Shown: positions 1 to 7,124 of the stretch, one piece after another | Layout of the letters: the number at the start of each line of letters is the position of its first letter | Position numbering within the stretch: the first letter of the stretch is position 1 | Source: an uncultured Oscillibacter sp. | GTDB taxonomy: Bacteria; Bacillota; Clostridia; Oscillospirales; Oscillospiraceae | Length of the DNA: 45,718 nucleotides | Direction: 5' to 3' | Assembly (NCBI GenBank): GCA_910588005.1 | Contig: CAJUQM010000020.1 | Coordinates: 1 to 45,718, forward strand | The notes under the pieces: model-generated | Told to the model about the DNA's origin: nothing | Databases searched by the model: none | What the model saw: only the letters and a program-made list of their open reading frames with translations | Program-made: the position numbers and the translations under genes

Positions 1-2
1 TA

Positions 3-234
3 TAGTGGTGTTATGGGGATTATACCGTAAGGGCGGAGATTTGGCAAATGTCTTTCACGCAGATGATAGATGATATTGACGGCGGCAAAACAGTTTTGGG
101 TGGCTTAAGGGCTGCGTCAGCGTATAGAAGAGGAATATAGCTGTTTGTTCGGAGCTGCGGGTTCGGCGGGCTTTGCTCTTGTCCTGGTTTTCTGGAACTG
201 CTACAATAAGACCCGCCGGCAGACAATCTCTTGA
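3..234 (+). pseudogene. Broken 3' end of an unidentified gene (left edge)
   Basis: Two overlapping open frames read like one interrupted protein. The first is open from position 6 and stops with TAG at 138-140. The second is open from 109 to a TGA at 232-234 and encodes a hydrophobic, membrane-like stretch (AGSAGFALVLVFW) followed by a basic tail. A one-base shift between about 109 and 137 would join them into one C-terminus. The gene begins outside the window, so neither its identity nor whether the shift is genuine can be judged. It ends about 70 bases before the sigma-factor gene. Confidence 0.3.
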
Positions 235-249
235 TTTTTTGGCGTTCAG

Positions 250-259
250 TGAACCTTTT
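250..259 (+). promoter_or_regulatory. Possible ECF-type -35 element
   Basis: TGAACCTTTT resembles the AAC-containing -35 elements used by many ECF sigma factors, which often transcribe their own operon. It lies about 40 bases before the sigma-gene ribosome site. No clear ECF -10 (CGTC-like) follows at the right distance, so autoregulation is a guess. Confidence 0.25.
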
Positions 260-302
260 GCTCCACGCAGAAGTATATCATAGCAAAGGGAGGGTGAAGC
301 GG

Positions 303-791
303 TTGATTGACCAGTACATACAGCAATATGGCCGGCGGCTGTACGGCCTGTGCCGCTCATTGTGCTCGAACCCCTTCGACGCAGACGATCTGTACCAGGA
401 GACTTGGCTGAGGGTGGTCAGGCATATTTCCAAATACGACTCCACGCGGGACTTTGAACCCTGGCTCGCCCGGATCTGCGTGAACACGTATCGAAGCACC
501 CTGCGGCGGTTGGCCAAAAGTCCTCTGTTGGATTTTTCCAGTGAGGAGGAGAAGGCCCGGCTGCTGGACTCTATCCCCGCCCGGGAAGAAAAGGATTACA
601 CCTCTCTATATAAAGCGGTGGACAGGCTGCCTGAGAAGCTGCGGCTGGCGGTGATACTGTACTATTTCCAGGGAGAAGACCTGGCCTCCGCCGCCAAAAT
701 CCTGAATATCCCTGTGGGAACGGCAAAATCCCGGCTGAACAAGGCACGAAAATTATTGAAGGAGGCGCTTGCCGGTGAAACAGACCTTTGA
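303..791 (+). CDS. ECF-type RNA polymerase sigma factor
   Basis: A 162-residue sigma-70 family protein of ECF size, expected to direct core RNA polymerase to a small stress or envelope regulon. Region 2 is at about residues 5-70 (DADDLYQETWLRVVRH, then the FEPWLARICVNTYRS helix). Region 4 is at about 105-155 (LPEKLRLAVILYYFQG, then an IPVGTAKSRLNKARK recognition helix). The TTG start at 303 is chosen because GGGAGGG lies at 288-294, eight bases upstream; the frame is open further upstream but without a ribosome site. The next gene begins inside its 3' end, so the pair is translationally coupled. No classical zinc-binding anti-sigma factor follows. The two membrane proteins downstream are the candidates for controlling it, by inference from position only. 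Confidence 0.9.
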   Translation: MIDQYIQQYGRRLYGLCRSLCSNPFDADDLYQETWLRVVRHISKYDSTRDFEPWLARICVNTYRSTLRRLAKSPLLDFSSEEEKARLLDSIPAREEKDYTSLYKAVDRLPEKLRLAVILYYFQGEDLASAAKILNIPVGTAKSRLNKARKLLKEALAGETDL

Positions 792-1062
792 TTTTGAACA
801 ATTCGACCCGCCTGCCCTGAATGAAAGGATTCTGCGGCGGAAACTGGAAAAGAGAGCGGAGCGGCGGCGCACTGTAATTCTGGCGGTAGCCGGGGCGCTG
901 TTCCAGGCACTATTTATTCTGCTGGGCCTGCTGTGCTGGAGCAATGCTCCCGCGGCTGCCTTGGCCTGTATCGGCTTCGCCGCCGTTTCCATGGTGGGAA
1001 GCGGCGTTATCACCATCATCTATGCACGGGAAGGAAGGGAAAATTATGACCCTGTCTATTAG
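775..1062 (+). CDS. Small two-helix membrane protein, candidate anti-sigma partner
   Basis: A 95-residue protein. Its N-terminal ~37 residues are charged and cytoplasmic-looking (FDFEQFDPPALNERILRRKL, then a run of Arg and Glu). Two hydrophobic segments follow at about 38-60 and 64-85. GTG at 775 is preferred because GGAGG at 761-765 sits nine bases away; an in-frame TTG at 769 is too close. It overlaps the sigma gene and is overlapped by the zinc-ribbon gene, so the three form one operon. I do not recognise the family. A soluble N-terminal arm plus membrane anchor encoded directly after an ECF sigma factor fits an anti-sigma role, but no anti-sigma motif is visible. Confidence 0.7.
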   Translation: MKQTFDFEQFDPPALNERILRRKLEKRAERRRTVILAVAGALFQALFILLGLLCWSNAPAAALACIGFAAVSMVGSGVITIIYAREGRENYDPVY

Positions 1063-2383
1063 AGCGGCGATATTTGCTCTGTTTATGCTGGCTGCGCTTT
1101 TGACGGTTCCTATTCTGATTGGCGTATATGTCTACCGGGATGCTCACCGCCGGGGGATGAACGCTGCGCTGTGGACACTGATTGCAGTGGCGGCCCCCGC
1201 CCTGATCGGGTTCATCATCTACCTGCTGATACGAGGGAACGATCCGGATCTGCAGTGCCCCCAGTGTGCCGGACCCGTTACGGAGCAATACGCTGTGTGT
1301 CCCCATTGCGGAGCCAAACTGTGCCCGGCCTGTCCCAACTGCTCGTTTCCCGTGGAACCGGAATGGAAGGTGTGCCCCAAGTGCGCAACTCCGCTCGGCG
1401 GGACAGCGATGTGCTATACCCCACCCCTGCGGCGGCAGGATAGGACGTTGACTAAGATTCTGATTGCCGTTATTGCGGTGCCGGTGGTGCTTGTTGCACT
1501 GTCTGTGTTTGGATTTACGGCTATCCGATCGAGCGGCGGTTCCAGTACCCTGCGGGAAGTCACTTTTGACGAGTACGACCGGGAGCAGGCATCGGAAACG
1601 GTGCGCGAGGCGGTACATGACTGGCTGGACAGTCTGGAGATTCGTTCAGACCGGGCCTATGCGCTGCGATATGACTACGTCAATGAGCTTGGGTCCGGCC
1701 GCGAATACTATTATCTATTCTATGTCCCCGATGGGGGCCGGTCGCCCTCTACGAGTTTCGGAACGGATTCCGGCCTGTTTGGGACCACTCTGGAACTTCA
1801 CCTGGAGCGTACGGGAAACGGCGGTTCACTGTACTGCGCAGAGACCAGTGCGGAAGATCCCCCCAATCCCCGCGTTGTCCTGGGCGGGAAACGAATCCGC
1901 TGTGAAACGCAGGTGGTGGACTATAACCCAACTTTGTTCTTTATTGAACCGGACTATGCCCATGCAGAACCTGGAACAGCGGAACTTCCTGAGCGGCTGT
2001 CTGTGGTGAAAATTGTGGGCAATGCCAACGAAGGTGTGGTGGAGGCGGCAGATCCGGCAGCATCGGCCGCCAGTGAGAACGCCGGTGTGGCAGAGATCGC
2101 TGACGAGGACCTGATGCTCAAAATTCTTTCCGTCATCGACAGCGGGGAGCGGGTACCCATGGAGCAGATCCCCGACTATGACTTCAAGGACGGTTTTGAG
2201 ATCATTGTGGAGAATCAGATTCAAGAGAGTTTGATTATGCACCCGGATATGGTCCGGCATCTGGTGTTTATGGACGGCGGTATATGCTACCTCATTGACG
2301 GCCGGGTAACCAATACCGCTTATGGCAGTTCCTACCGGATCATGGACAAAGATTTTTACACTCTGTTGGAAGAACTTTTTTAG
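1046..2383 (+). CDS. Double zinc-ribbon membrane protein in the sigma operon
   Basis: A 445-residue protein. Two hydrophobic helices occupy about residues 6-28 and 40-62, followed by two CxxC...CxxC zinc ribbons (C71, C74, C85, C88 and C96, C99, C110, C113). A third hydrophobic segment lies at about 138-158, and a roughly 285-residue acidic C-terminal region rich in short beta-like stretches follows. The predicted layout is a cytoplasmic zinc-ribbon pair with a large extracytoplasmic C-terminus. The start at 1046 follows AAGGAAGGGA and lies just before the previous stop. Proteins that join zinc ribbons to membrane helices are common next to clostridial ECF sigma factors, so a sensing or signal-transfer role is plausible. 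The C-terminal domain is not one I recognise. Confidence 0.8.
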   Translation: MTLSIRAAIFALFMLAALLTVPILIGVYVYRDAHRRGMNAALWTLIAVAAPALIGFIIYLLIRGNDPDLQCPQCAGPVTEQYAVCPHCGAKLCPACPNCSFPVEPEWKVCPKCATPLGGTAMCYTPPLRRQDRTLTKILIAVIAVPVVLVALSVFGFTAIRSSGGSSTLREVTFDEYDREQASETVREAVHDWLDSLEIRSDRAYALRYDYVNELGSGREYYYLFYVPDGGRSPSTSFGTDSGLFGTTLELHLERTGNGGSLYCAETSAEDPPNPRVVLGGKRIRCETQVVDYNPTLFFIEPDYAHAEPGTAELPERLSVVKIVGNANEGVVEAADPAASAASENAGVAEIADEDLMLKILSVIDSGERVPMEQIPDYDFKDGFEIIVENQIQESLIMHPDMVRHLVFMDGGICYLIDGRVTNTAYGSSYRIMDKDFYTLLEELF

Positions 2384-2390
2384 GAGAGCA

Positions 2391-2439
2391 TTGATTGGAG
2401 GGGGATTTCACCTTTTAGGTGAAATCCCCCTCCAATCAA
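2391..2439. terminator. 22-bp perfect inverted repeat between convergent genes
   Basis: The arms 2391-2412 and 2418-2439 are perfectly complementary around the 5-base loop TTTTA. The hairpin starts eight bases after the zinc-ribbon stop and lies between that gene and the convergent yjdF gene. No T-run follows on either strand, so it is not a textbook intrinsic terminator, though its position suits a bidirectional transcript end or mRNA-stabilising hairpin. Confidence 0.6.
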
Positions 2440-2462
2440 CGGGAAGCCGAGGGACTATACGG

Positions 2463-2879
2463 TCAGTGACCTCTGTGCTTCGCTTTTCGCTTTTGCTGTT
2501 TCAAATCAAACTGGCGCCGCTTCTCGGTTTCCCGCTGTTCTTTGCTGGTTTGGTTTCTCTGGGTTTTCATCTCTTCGCGCTGCATCTGCAATGCCTGCTG
2601 TGACTTAGTTCCAACGCCCAAAATCTGCAACTGCTTTTTGGCGCTGCGCTGTCTGCGCTTTGGATGATCCGCAGTTTGCTTCACCTCGGTTTCAATAGCC
2701 GGACTGAACTTCAACTCATAGTAGTGTTTGAGGATGAAGGCCCAAACCTCGCAATCCTTTGGCTCCGTTCCAAATGTGACCTTACATGCGGACAGTTTAC
2801 CGCCTGATATTCGTTCAAAAACTCCAACCCAGAACGGCCCCTCAAAAAATACTGTCAGTTTTTCGCTCTCTGCGTCCAT
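2463..2879 (-). CDS. yjdF: YjdF family protein (DUF2992)
   Basis: A 138-residue protein matching the YjdF/DUF2992 family. The N-terminus begins with the family hallmark LTVFFEGPFWVGVFER. A conserved middle follows (VTFGTEPKDCEVWAFILKHY), and the C-terminal half is very rich in Lys, Arg and Gln (KRRQRSAKKQLQ, QKRKAKHRGH), suggesting nucleic-acid binding or a long basic helix. In Bacillus the gene lies under the yjdF riboswitch, which binds azaaromatic compounds; the enzymatic role of the protein is not established. The start is supported by AGGAGGG at 2886-2892, six bases away. It is monocistronic, with its own promoter and long leader upstream. Confidence 0.88.
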   Translation of the reverse strand: MDAESEKLTVFFEGPFWVGVFERISGGKLSACKVTFGTEPKDCEVWAFILKHYYELKFSPAIETEVKQTADHPKRRQRSAKKQLQILGVGTKSQQALQMQREEMKTQRNQTSKEQRETEKRRQFDLKQQKRKAKHRGH

Positions 2880-3087
2880 AGCATTCCCTCCTAAAATGCG
2901 TTATGGGCAAAGAATGGACAACCCAGGAGGGGCAGGTTACTTACCTCATCAGTATGACGAGACGGCCGGGCTACCTACCGGCTCTGGCACACCTCAAAGA
3001 TGCGCGTTGCGTTTTTATCTTTGTCATTTATATCAAGCCTTTCGGCAAAATCCGCGCCCGGCATATTATGGTTGGCCGAGCCGGTAC
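2880..3087 (-). promoter_or_regulatory. Long leader of yjdF, candidate yjdF-type riboswitch
   Basis: From the predicted start near 3087 to the yjdF ATG the untranslated leader is about 207 nt, far longer than needed for a ribosome site. It is GC-rich and shows several local helices, including a 7-bp stem with a 3-nt loop (CTCGTCA-TAC-TGATGAG, one G-U pair) and an AGGT/ACCT helix just after it. yjdF genes elsewhere are preceded by the yjdF riboswitch, so this is the expected place for one. I did not match the published consensus base by base. Confidence 0.4.
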
Positions 3088-3093
3088 AAGCAG

Positions 3094-3122
3094 AGTATAC
3101 CGCTATCCAGAGGGATAATCAA
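3094..3122 (-). promoter_or_regulatory. Sigma-A promoter of yjdF
   Basis: On the reverse strand TTGATT (3122-3117) is followed after exactly 17 bases by TATACT (3099-3094). That is five of six consensus bases in the -10 and four of six in the -35. Transcription would start near 3087 and run into the yjdF leader. Confidence 0.65.
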
Positions 3123-3411
3123 CCCCTATTTATAAGCGCTGATTGGTAAAAGAAGGACACTGAAAATGAGTAAACGCTTTTCAGCGGCCTTGGGACCCAC
3201 GGAGAATGTGCGGGCGGGAGCTGGTTGCCCTCACCATACGGCGGCATGATGTCCCTGGACGGCGTTCCACACATGCTCCGGCGCGTTCTGAGAGCGTTCA
3301 ATCTCCGGACCTCTGGCCCGCAGATTGTCTGAGGTGCCGGACGGTGGGGATTTTTGGTTTTATGCGTCGATGGACCTGTTCCGATGACGCACAGTCTGAA
3401 TTCGCATCCTC
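3123..3411. other. Intergenic stretch with no convincing gene
   Basis: About 290 bases lie between the divergent yjdF and GntR promoters. Short open frames occur, for example one ending with TGA near 3331, but none has a ribosome site or recognisable sequence. The stretch may hold decayed coding DNA. Confidence 0.4.
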
Positions 3412-3440
3412 TTGCACACTGCATGAAAAAATGTTAATCT
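3412..3440 (+). promoter_or_regulatory. Sigma-A promoter of the GntR gene pair
   Basis: TTGCAC (3412-3417) is followed after 17 bases by TAATCT (3435-3440), about 40 bases before the GntR start at 3479. Spacing is ideal and both boxes are near consensus. Confidence 0.55.
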
Positions 3441-3478
3441 GTAACTGGAAAATATATGCCAATTGTGAGGTGGTCTGC

Positions 3479-4933
3479 ATGAATATCTATGTCCCGCGGC
3501 CCAGAGAGCTGGCGCAGGAGAGGATCATGGCCTACATTGCAGAAAACGGGATGAAACCTGGGGACAGGCTACCGCCGGAGCGGGAGATGTGTCAGATGTG
3601 GGGGTTTAATCGCAGCACTCTTCGCAGCGCCATCGCCATGATGGCGGACGCGGGAGATCTCTATGCGGTCCAGGGAAGCGGCACCTGTGTTGCGCCCCGG
3701 TTCCGCCGCACTTTGCAGGACCTGCAGAGCCTGACGGAATATGCGGCCTCCGGCGGATGGAAGCTGGAAACCCGTCTGTTATCCTGTTTGAAAATGGAGT
3801 GCGGAAAGCAGTTGTCCCGCCGTCTGCATCTGGTGCTTGGCCAGCAGGTGCACCATATCTCCCGGCTGCGGATTTTGGACGGTATTCCCATTCTGGTTGA
3901 GACCTCCTGCATCCCTGTGAATTTAGCGCCGGATCTGGAGCGGCACAACCTGGTAACCGGTTCGCTCTTCCAAACCCTTCGGGAGGCCTACGGGCTGTGC
4001 CTGGACCATGGCGATGAAAAAACCAGCATTACCTCCGCTACGGAGGAGGAGGCCCAATATTTGAGTATCCAGCCCGGAGACCCCGTTTTCTGGATTGTGA
4101 GTTTGACAAATGCGCCGGACGGCACACCGGTGGAGTACTGCCGGACCGGATGGAATTGGCCAGCGTTCTGCGCTGGTGCGGCGGGGAGGAGGCGGCGCAT
4201 GGGTGAACTCACTTATAAGTCGCCCCTCTATATCCAGCTGCGGGAGGTGATCCGCAGCAAGATCGAGGAGGAGGAGTACCTGCCGGGCACGGCGATTCCG
4301 TCTGAAAACCAGCTGATGGAGCAGTATGGGCTGAACCGGCAGTCGGTCCGCAGCGCTTTGGCGGCTTTGGAGTATGAGGGGCTTTTGAAAAGCGTGCAGG
4401 GAAAAGGCGTGTTTGTAGCCGGACCTAAGACGGAACGGGATTTGGAGACCCTGGGCGGCTACCGCACGACTATGCGCCAGAGGGATAGAGCACCCTCTAC
4501 AAAAGTGCTGATCAAGGCGCTCCGCACCGCTGGTCCGTACTACGGGCGGCTGTTGGAGATCGGAGCGGAAGAAGAGATATGGTTTATTCGCCGGGTGGAC
4601 TCTGCCGACCAGGAGGCTGTGGCCCTGGAGGAGATCTACATTCCACGCGCCGTTCTGCCGGCCTTGGATGAGATCGATATTCAGCTCTTCTCAATCTATG
4701 ACGCATACCTGTGGAACGGCATCCAGCCTGCCAAGGGACTGCAGACGCTGCGGATCGTGCGCCTGTCTGCACAGCGGGGGAAGCTGATTGGCATTCGGCC
4801 ACGGCAGGCGGTGATGGAATTTTCCTGTGTGACCCGGGACATTGGCGGCCGGGTCATTGAGTTTGCACGCAACTATGTCCGCAATGACAAGGCGGAGTTT
4901 GGCGTGCACTTCTCCAATCAAAAATTGGTATAA
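3479..4933 (+). CDS. Two GntR/HutC (UTRA) regulators in one reading frame
   Basis: One open frame of 484 codons holds two complete GntR-family repressors. Module 1 (about residues 1-240) has a winged helix (ELAQERIMAYIAENGMKPGD, RSTLRSAIAMM, AVQGSGTCVAP) and a UTRA effector domain. Module 2 (from the Met at 4199) repeats the plan: SPLYIQLREVIRSKIEEEEY, LPGTAIPSENQLMEQYGLNR, SVQGKGVFVAG, then a UTRA domain ending at 4933. UTRA domains bind small ligands, often sugar phosphates, and GntR/UTRA proteins such as FrlR control Amadori-product operons. The ATG at 3479 follows GAGGTGG. The linker between the modules reads like wrong-frame translation (AGAAGRRRR), so the native state may be two separate proteins. 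They probably control the importer/frl operon directly downstream. Confidence 0.8.
   Translation: MNIYVPRPRELAQERIMAYIAENGMKPGDRLPPEREMCQMWGFNRSTLRSAIAMMADAGDLYAVQGSGTCVAPRFRRTLQDLQSLTEYAASGGWKLETRLLSCLKMECGKQLSRRLHLVLGQQVHHISRLRILDGIPILVETSCIPVNLAPDLERHNLVTGSLFQTLREAYGLCLDHGDEKTSITSATEEEAQYLSIQPGDPVFWIVSLTNAPDGTPVEYCRTGWNWPAFCAGAAGRRRRMGELTYKSPLYIQLREVIRSKIEEEEYLPGTAIPSENQLMEQYGLNRQSVRSALAALEYEGLLKSVQGKGVFVAGPKTERDLETLGGYRTTMRQRDRAPSTKVLIKALRTAGPYYGRLLEIGAEEEIWFIRRVDSADQEAVALEEIYIPRAVLPALDEIDIQLFSIYDAYLWNGIQPAKGLQTLRIVRLSAQRGKLIGIRPRQAVMEFSCVTRDIGGRVIEFARNYVRNDKAEFGVHFSNQKLV
4182..4206 (+). other. Internal ribosome site and start of the second GntR module
   Basis: GGGGAGGAGG at about 4182-4191 precedes ATG at 4199 by seven bases, a strong independent start for the second regulator (244 residues). 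In the frame one base back, a codon series with high third-position GC ends in TGA at 4204-4206. That gives the ATGGGTGA stop/start overlap typical of two coupled genes. It suggests that the first regulator originally ended here and that a frameshift near 4140-4155 fused the frames. Confidence 0.5.
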
Positions 4934-4953
4934 TTTTTTTGATAAGAACACCG

Positions 4954-5002
4954 AAATATCGCGGATAGCTGAGGAAAAAATCGGCCATCCGCGATATTTT
5001 TT
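4954..5002 (+). terminator. Intrinsic terminator after the GntR genes
   Basis: Arms 4954-4966 and 4987-4999 pair over 13 bases (AAATATCGCGGAT and its complement) around a 20-base loop, with six Ts from 4997 to 5002. It separates regulator transcription from the importer operon. Confidence 0.75.
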
Positions 5003-5008
5003 CTATTT

Positions 5009-5029
5009 ATATGGTCGATATAGCCATAT
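5009..5029. promoter_or_regulatory. Candidate operator upstream of the importer/frl promoter
   Basis: The arms ATATGG (5009-5014) and CCATAT (5024-5029) form an interrupted palindrome. It starts about 47 bases upstream of the -35 box of the importer operon. AT-rich dyads of this size are common GntR-family sites. Its distance upstream would be unusual for simple repression, so it could be an activator or auxiliary site. Confidence 0.3.
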
Positions 5030-5075
5030 ATTATGGAAAAATATTAGATGATATGCAGAAATCATACAAGTACAC

Positions 5076-5104
5076 TTGAAATTGGTATGGAATATATTTA
5101 TACT
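5076..5104 (+). promoter_or_regulatory. Sigma-A promoter of the importer/frl operon
   Basis: TTGAAA (5076-5081) and TATACT (5099-5104) are separated by exactly 17 bases. The start would be near 5111, leaving a leader of only about 50 nt with no room for a large riboswitch. Confidence 0.65.
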
Positions 5105-5159
5105 TATTGAAGCTGGCGGGAGAAATTCCCGTTAAATAGAGGATGAGAGGTGAACCGCT

Positions 5160-6248
5160 TTGTCCAAATCAATTGTTTCCCTGCGCCATGTGGACAAATG
5201 GTACGGCAAAAACCACGTTGTAAAGGATATGAACCTGGAGATCGAAGAGGGAGAGTTCCTCACACTGCTTGGTCCCTCTGGTTGCGGAAAGACGACGACG
5301 CTGCGCATGATTGCCGGTTTTGAGGATGCCAGCAGCGGGACTATTGAGGTACAGGGGGAGCGGGTAGAGGAGAAGGAACCCTACCAGCGGGATGTAAACA
5401 CCGTGTTTCAGAATTATTCTCTCTTTCCGCATATGACGGTGTTTGAAAATGTGGCCTATGGCCCGACAATCCGTGGAATACGCAAAGCGGAGATCCAGTC
5501 AAAGGTCAGTGAAATGCTGGCGCTTGTGCAGATGTCCGGTTATGAAAAGCGTAAGCCGGAGGCCCTCTCCGGCGGACAAAAGCAGCGGGTGGCCATTGCC
5601 CGTGCTCTGATCAACAACCCTCGGGTGCTGCTGCTGGATGAGCCGCTGGGCGCACTGGATTTGAAGCTGCGCAAGCAGATGCAGATCGAGCTGAAGCGCC
5701 TGCAGAAGAAGCTGGGCATCACCTTTGTCTATGTGACCCACGATCAGGAGGAGGCCATGACCATGTCTGACCGCATTGCCGTAATGCGGGACGGCGTGAT
5801 TTTGCAGATGGATAGTCCCATGGAGATGTACGACCACCCCAAGAGCCGCTTTGTGGCGGATTTCCTGGGAGAGTCCAACATTCTCTTTGGAACGATCACG
5901 GCGGCGGAGGGCCGCCGGCTGACTATTCATACCCCGGACGGCGATGTGCTGGCTACGGGCCAGGGCTTCGGCGTGGGGGAGGAGATCTGTGTCTCCATCC
6001 GCTCGGAGTACTTAAATGTGTCCAAGACACCAGTAGAGGGTTTTTCTGTCAAGGCGCGGGTGAAGGACTTCATCTATGTGGGCACTGTGATTAAGACCAA
6101 TTTGGACCTGCCCTGCGGACAGGAGATCAAGCTCTCCCGCTTTGAGCATGACGCCTCCCTCCACGAGGGGGACGAGGTCTATATCCACTGGGATGCGGAG
6201 AAGGCCGTCGCGATCCATGATGACGGCGCGGCGGAGGTGCGGCTATGA
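5160..6248 (+). CDS. potA: ABC importer ATPase, PotA type
   Basis: A 362-residue ATPase that would energise import of a cationic amine-like substrate. Walker A GPSGCGKTT is at 38-46, the Q-loop Gln at 84, the LSGGQ signature at 136-140, Walker B VLLLDE at 156-161, the D-loop at 164-167 and the switch His at 194. A C-terminal TOBE-like domain follows from about 240. It is closest in plan to spermidine/putrescine PotA. The TTG start at 5160 has AGAGGTG seven bases upstream. Its stop overlaps the next gene (ATGA), so PotA and PotB are coupled. Because the same operon carries frlB, frlC and frlD, the likely cargo is fructoselysine or a related Amadori compound; a polyamine remains possible. Confidence 0.9.
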   Translation: MSKSIVSLRHVDKWYGKNHVVKDMNLEIEEGEFLTLLGPSGCGKTTTLRMIAGFEDASSGTIEVQGERVEEKEPYQRDVNTVFQNYSLFPHMTVFENVAYGPTIRGIRKAEIQSKVSEMLALVQMSGYEKRKPEALSGGQKQRVAIARALINNPRVLLLDEPLGALDLKLRKQMQIELKRLQKKLGITFVYVTHDQEEAMTMSDRIAVMRDGVILQMDSPMEMYDHPKSRFVADFLGESNILFGTITAAEGRRLTIHTPDGDVLATGQGFGVGEEICVSIRSEYLNVSKTPVEGFSVKARVKDFIYVGTVIKTNLDLPCGQEIKLSRFEHDASLHEGDEVYIHWDAEKAVAIHDDGAAEVRL

Positions 6249-7123
6249 GCGGACCATCTGCCCTGCGGAAAAAACGGCACAGCCGTTTACCGGCGCTGGC
6301 TCAGGCGGGTCCTGTCTCAGTGTGGATGATTCTGTTTGTCACGCTGCCGCTGCTGTTTATCATCTATATCAGCTTTATGACCCGCGGCACTTTTGGCGGC
6401 GTTGTATATGAGTTCAGCTCCGCCAGCTATGAGACGCTGCTGGACGCGACCTACTTCAAGGTCATCCTCAAGAGCTTTCAGGTGGCGGTGCTTACCACCG
6501 TGACGTGTCTGCTGGTGGGCTATCCCTTCGCCTACTACATTGCCCGCAAGCCCGCGGACGTGGCTGCCCGGCTCATTATGCTGCTGATGATCCCCATGTG
6601 GACCAGCTCTCTGATGCGCCTGAACGCGTGGATGCTGCTGTTCCAGACCAATGGGCCGGTGAATAACGCGCTGATGGCGCTGGGACTGGTGCACAGTCCC
6701 GTCAAGTTCATCTATACCGACGGTTTGGTGCTGCTGGGCCTGATTACCAACTTCCTACCCTTTGCGGTGCTGCCCATGTACTCGTCTATCGAGAAGCTCC
6801 AGGGGAACCTCCTGGAGGCCTCGGCGGACCTGGGGGCCAGACCCGCCGTCACCTTCTTTAAGGTGACGCTGCCGCTGACATTCCCCGGGATCTTTTCCGC
6901 CATCATTCTCACCTTTATCCCTGCGCTGGGCACCTATACCATCACGGATATGCTGGGCGGCGGCAAGGTGCTGTACATCGGCAACATCATCAAGAATCAG
7001 TTTGGCACGATCCGGAATTGGCCCCTGGGCGCGGCGCTGAGTGTACTGTTGCTGCTCATCACGGCCCTGCTGATTTTTATCTATTCCCGCTTTGCGAAGA
7101 TCGAAGATATGGAGGTGCTCTGA
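6245..7123 (+). CDS. potB: ABC importer permease, PotB type
   Basis: A 292-residue inner-membrane permease with about six hydrophobic helices. The cytoplasmic EAA loop that docks on the ATPase is visible (EASADLGARPAVTFFKVTLP). The N-terminus (basic, then VWMILFVTLPLLFIIYISF) is typical of PotB-like proteins of the spermidine/putrescine and Fe3+ class. Its ATG overlaps the potA stop, and the following permease starts one base after its own stop. With PotC it should form the translocation channel. Confidence 0.9.
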   Translation: MSGPSALRKKRHSRLPALAQAGPVSVWMILFVTLPLLFIIYISFMTRGTFGGVVYEFSSASYETLLDATYFKVILKSFQVAVLTTVTCLLVGYPFAYYIARKPADVAARLIMLLMIPMWTSSLMRLNAWMLLFQTNGPVNNALMALGLVHSPVKFIYTDGLVLLGLITNFLPFAVLPMYSSIEKLQGNLLEASADLGARPAVTFFKVTLPLTFPGIFSAIILTFIPALGTYTITDMLGGGKVLYIGNIIKNQFGTIRNWPLGAALSVLLLLITALLIFIYSRFAKIEDMEVL

Positions 7124-7124
7124 T

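Noticed and set aside
2391..2439. Miniature transposable element
   Set aside because: The inverted repeat has only a 5-base loop and no flanking target duplication; a simple hairpin is the better reading.
5105..5159. Lysine riboswitch ahead of the importer/frl operon
   Set aside because: The leader from the predicted start is only about 50 nt, too short for a lysine riboswitch, and shows no matching structure.
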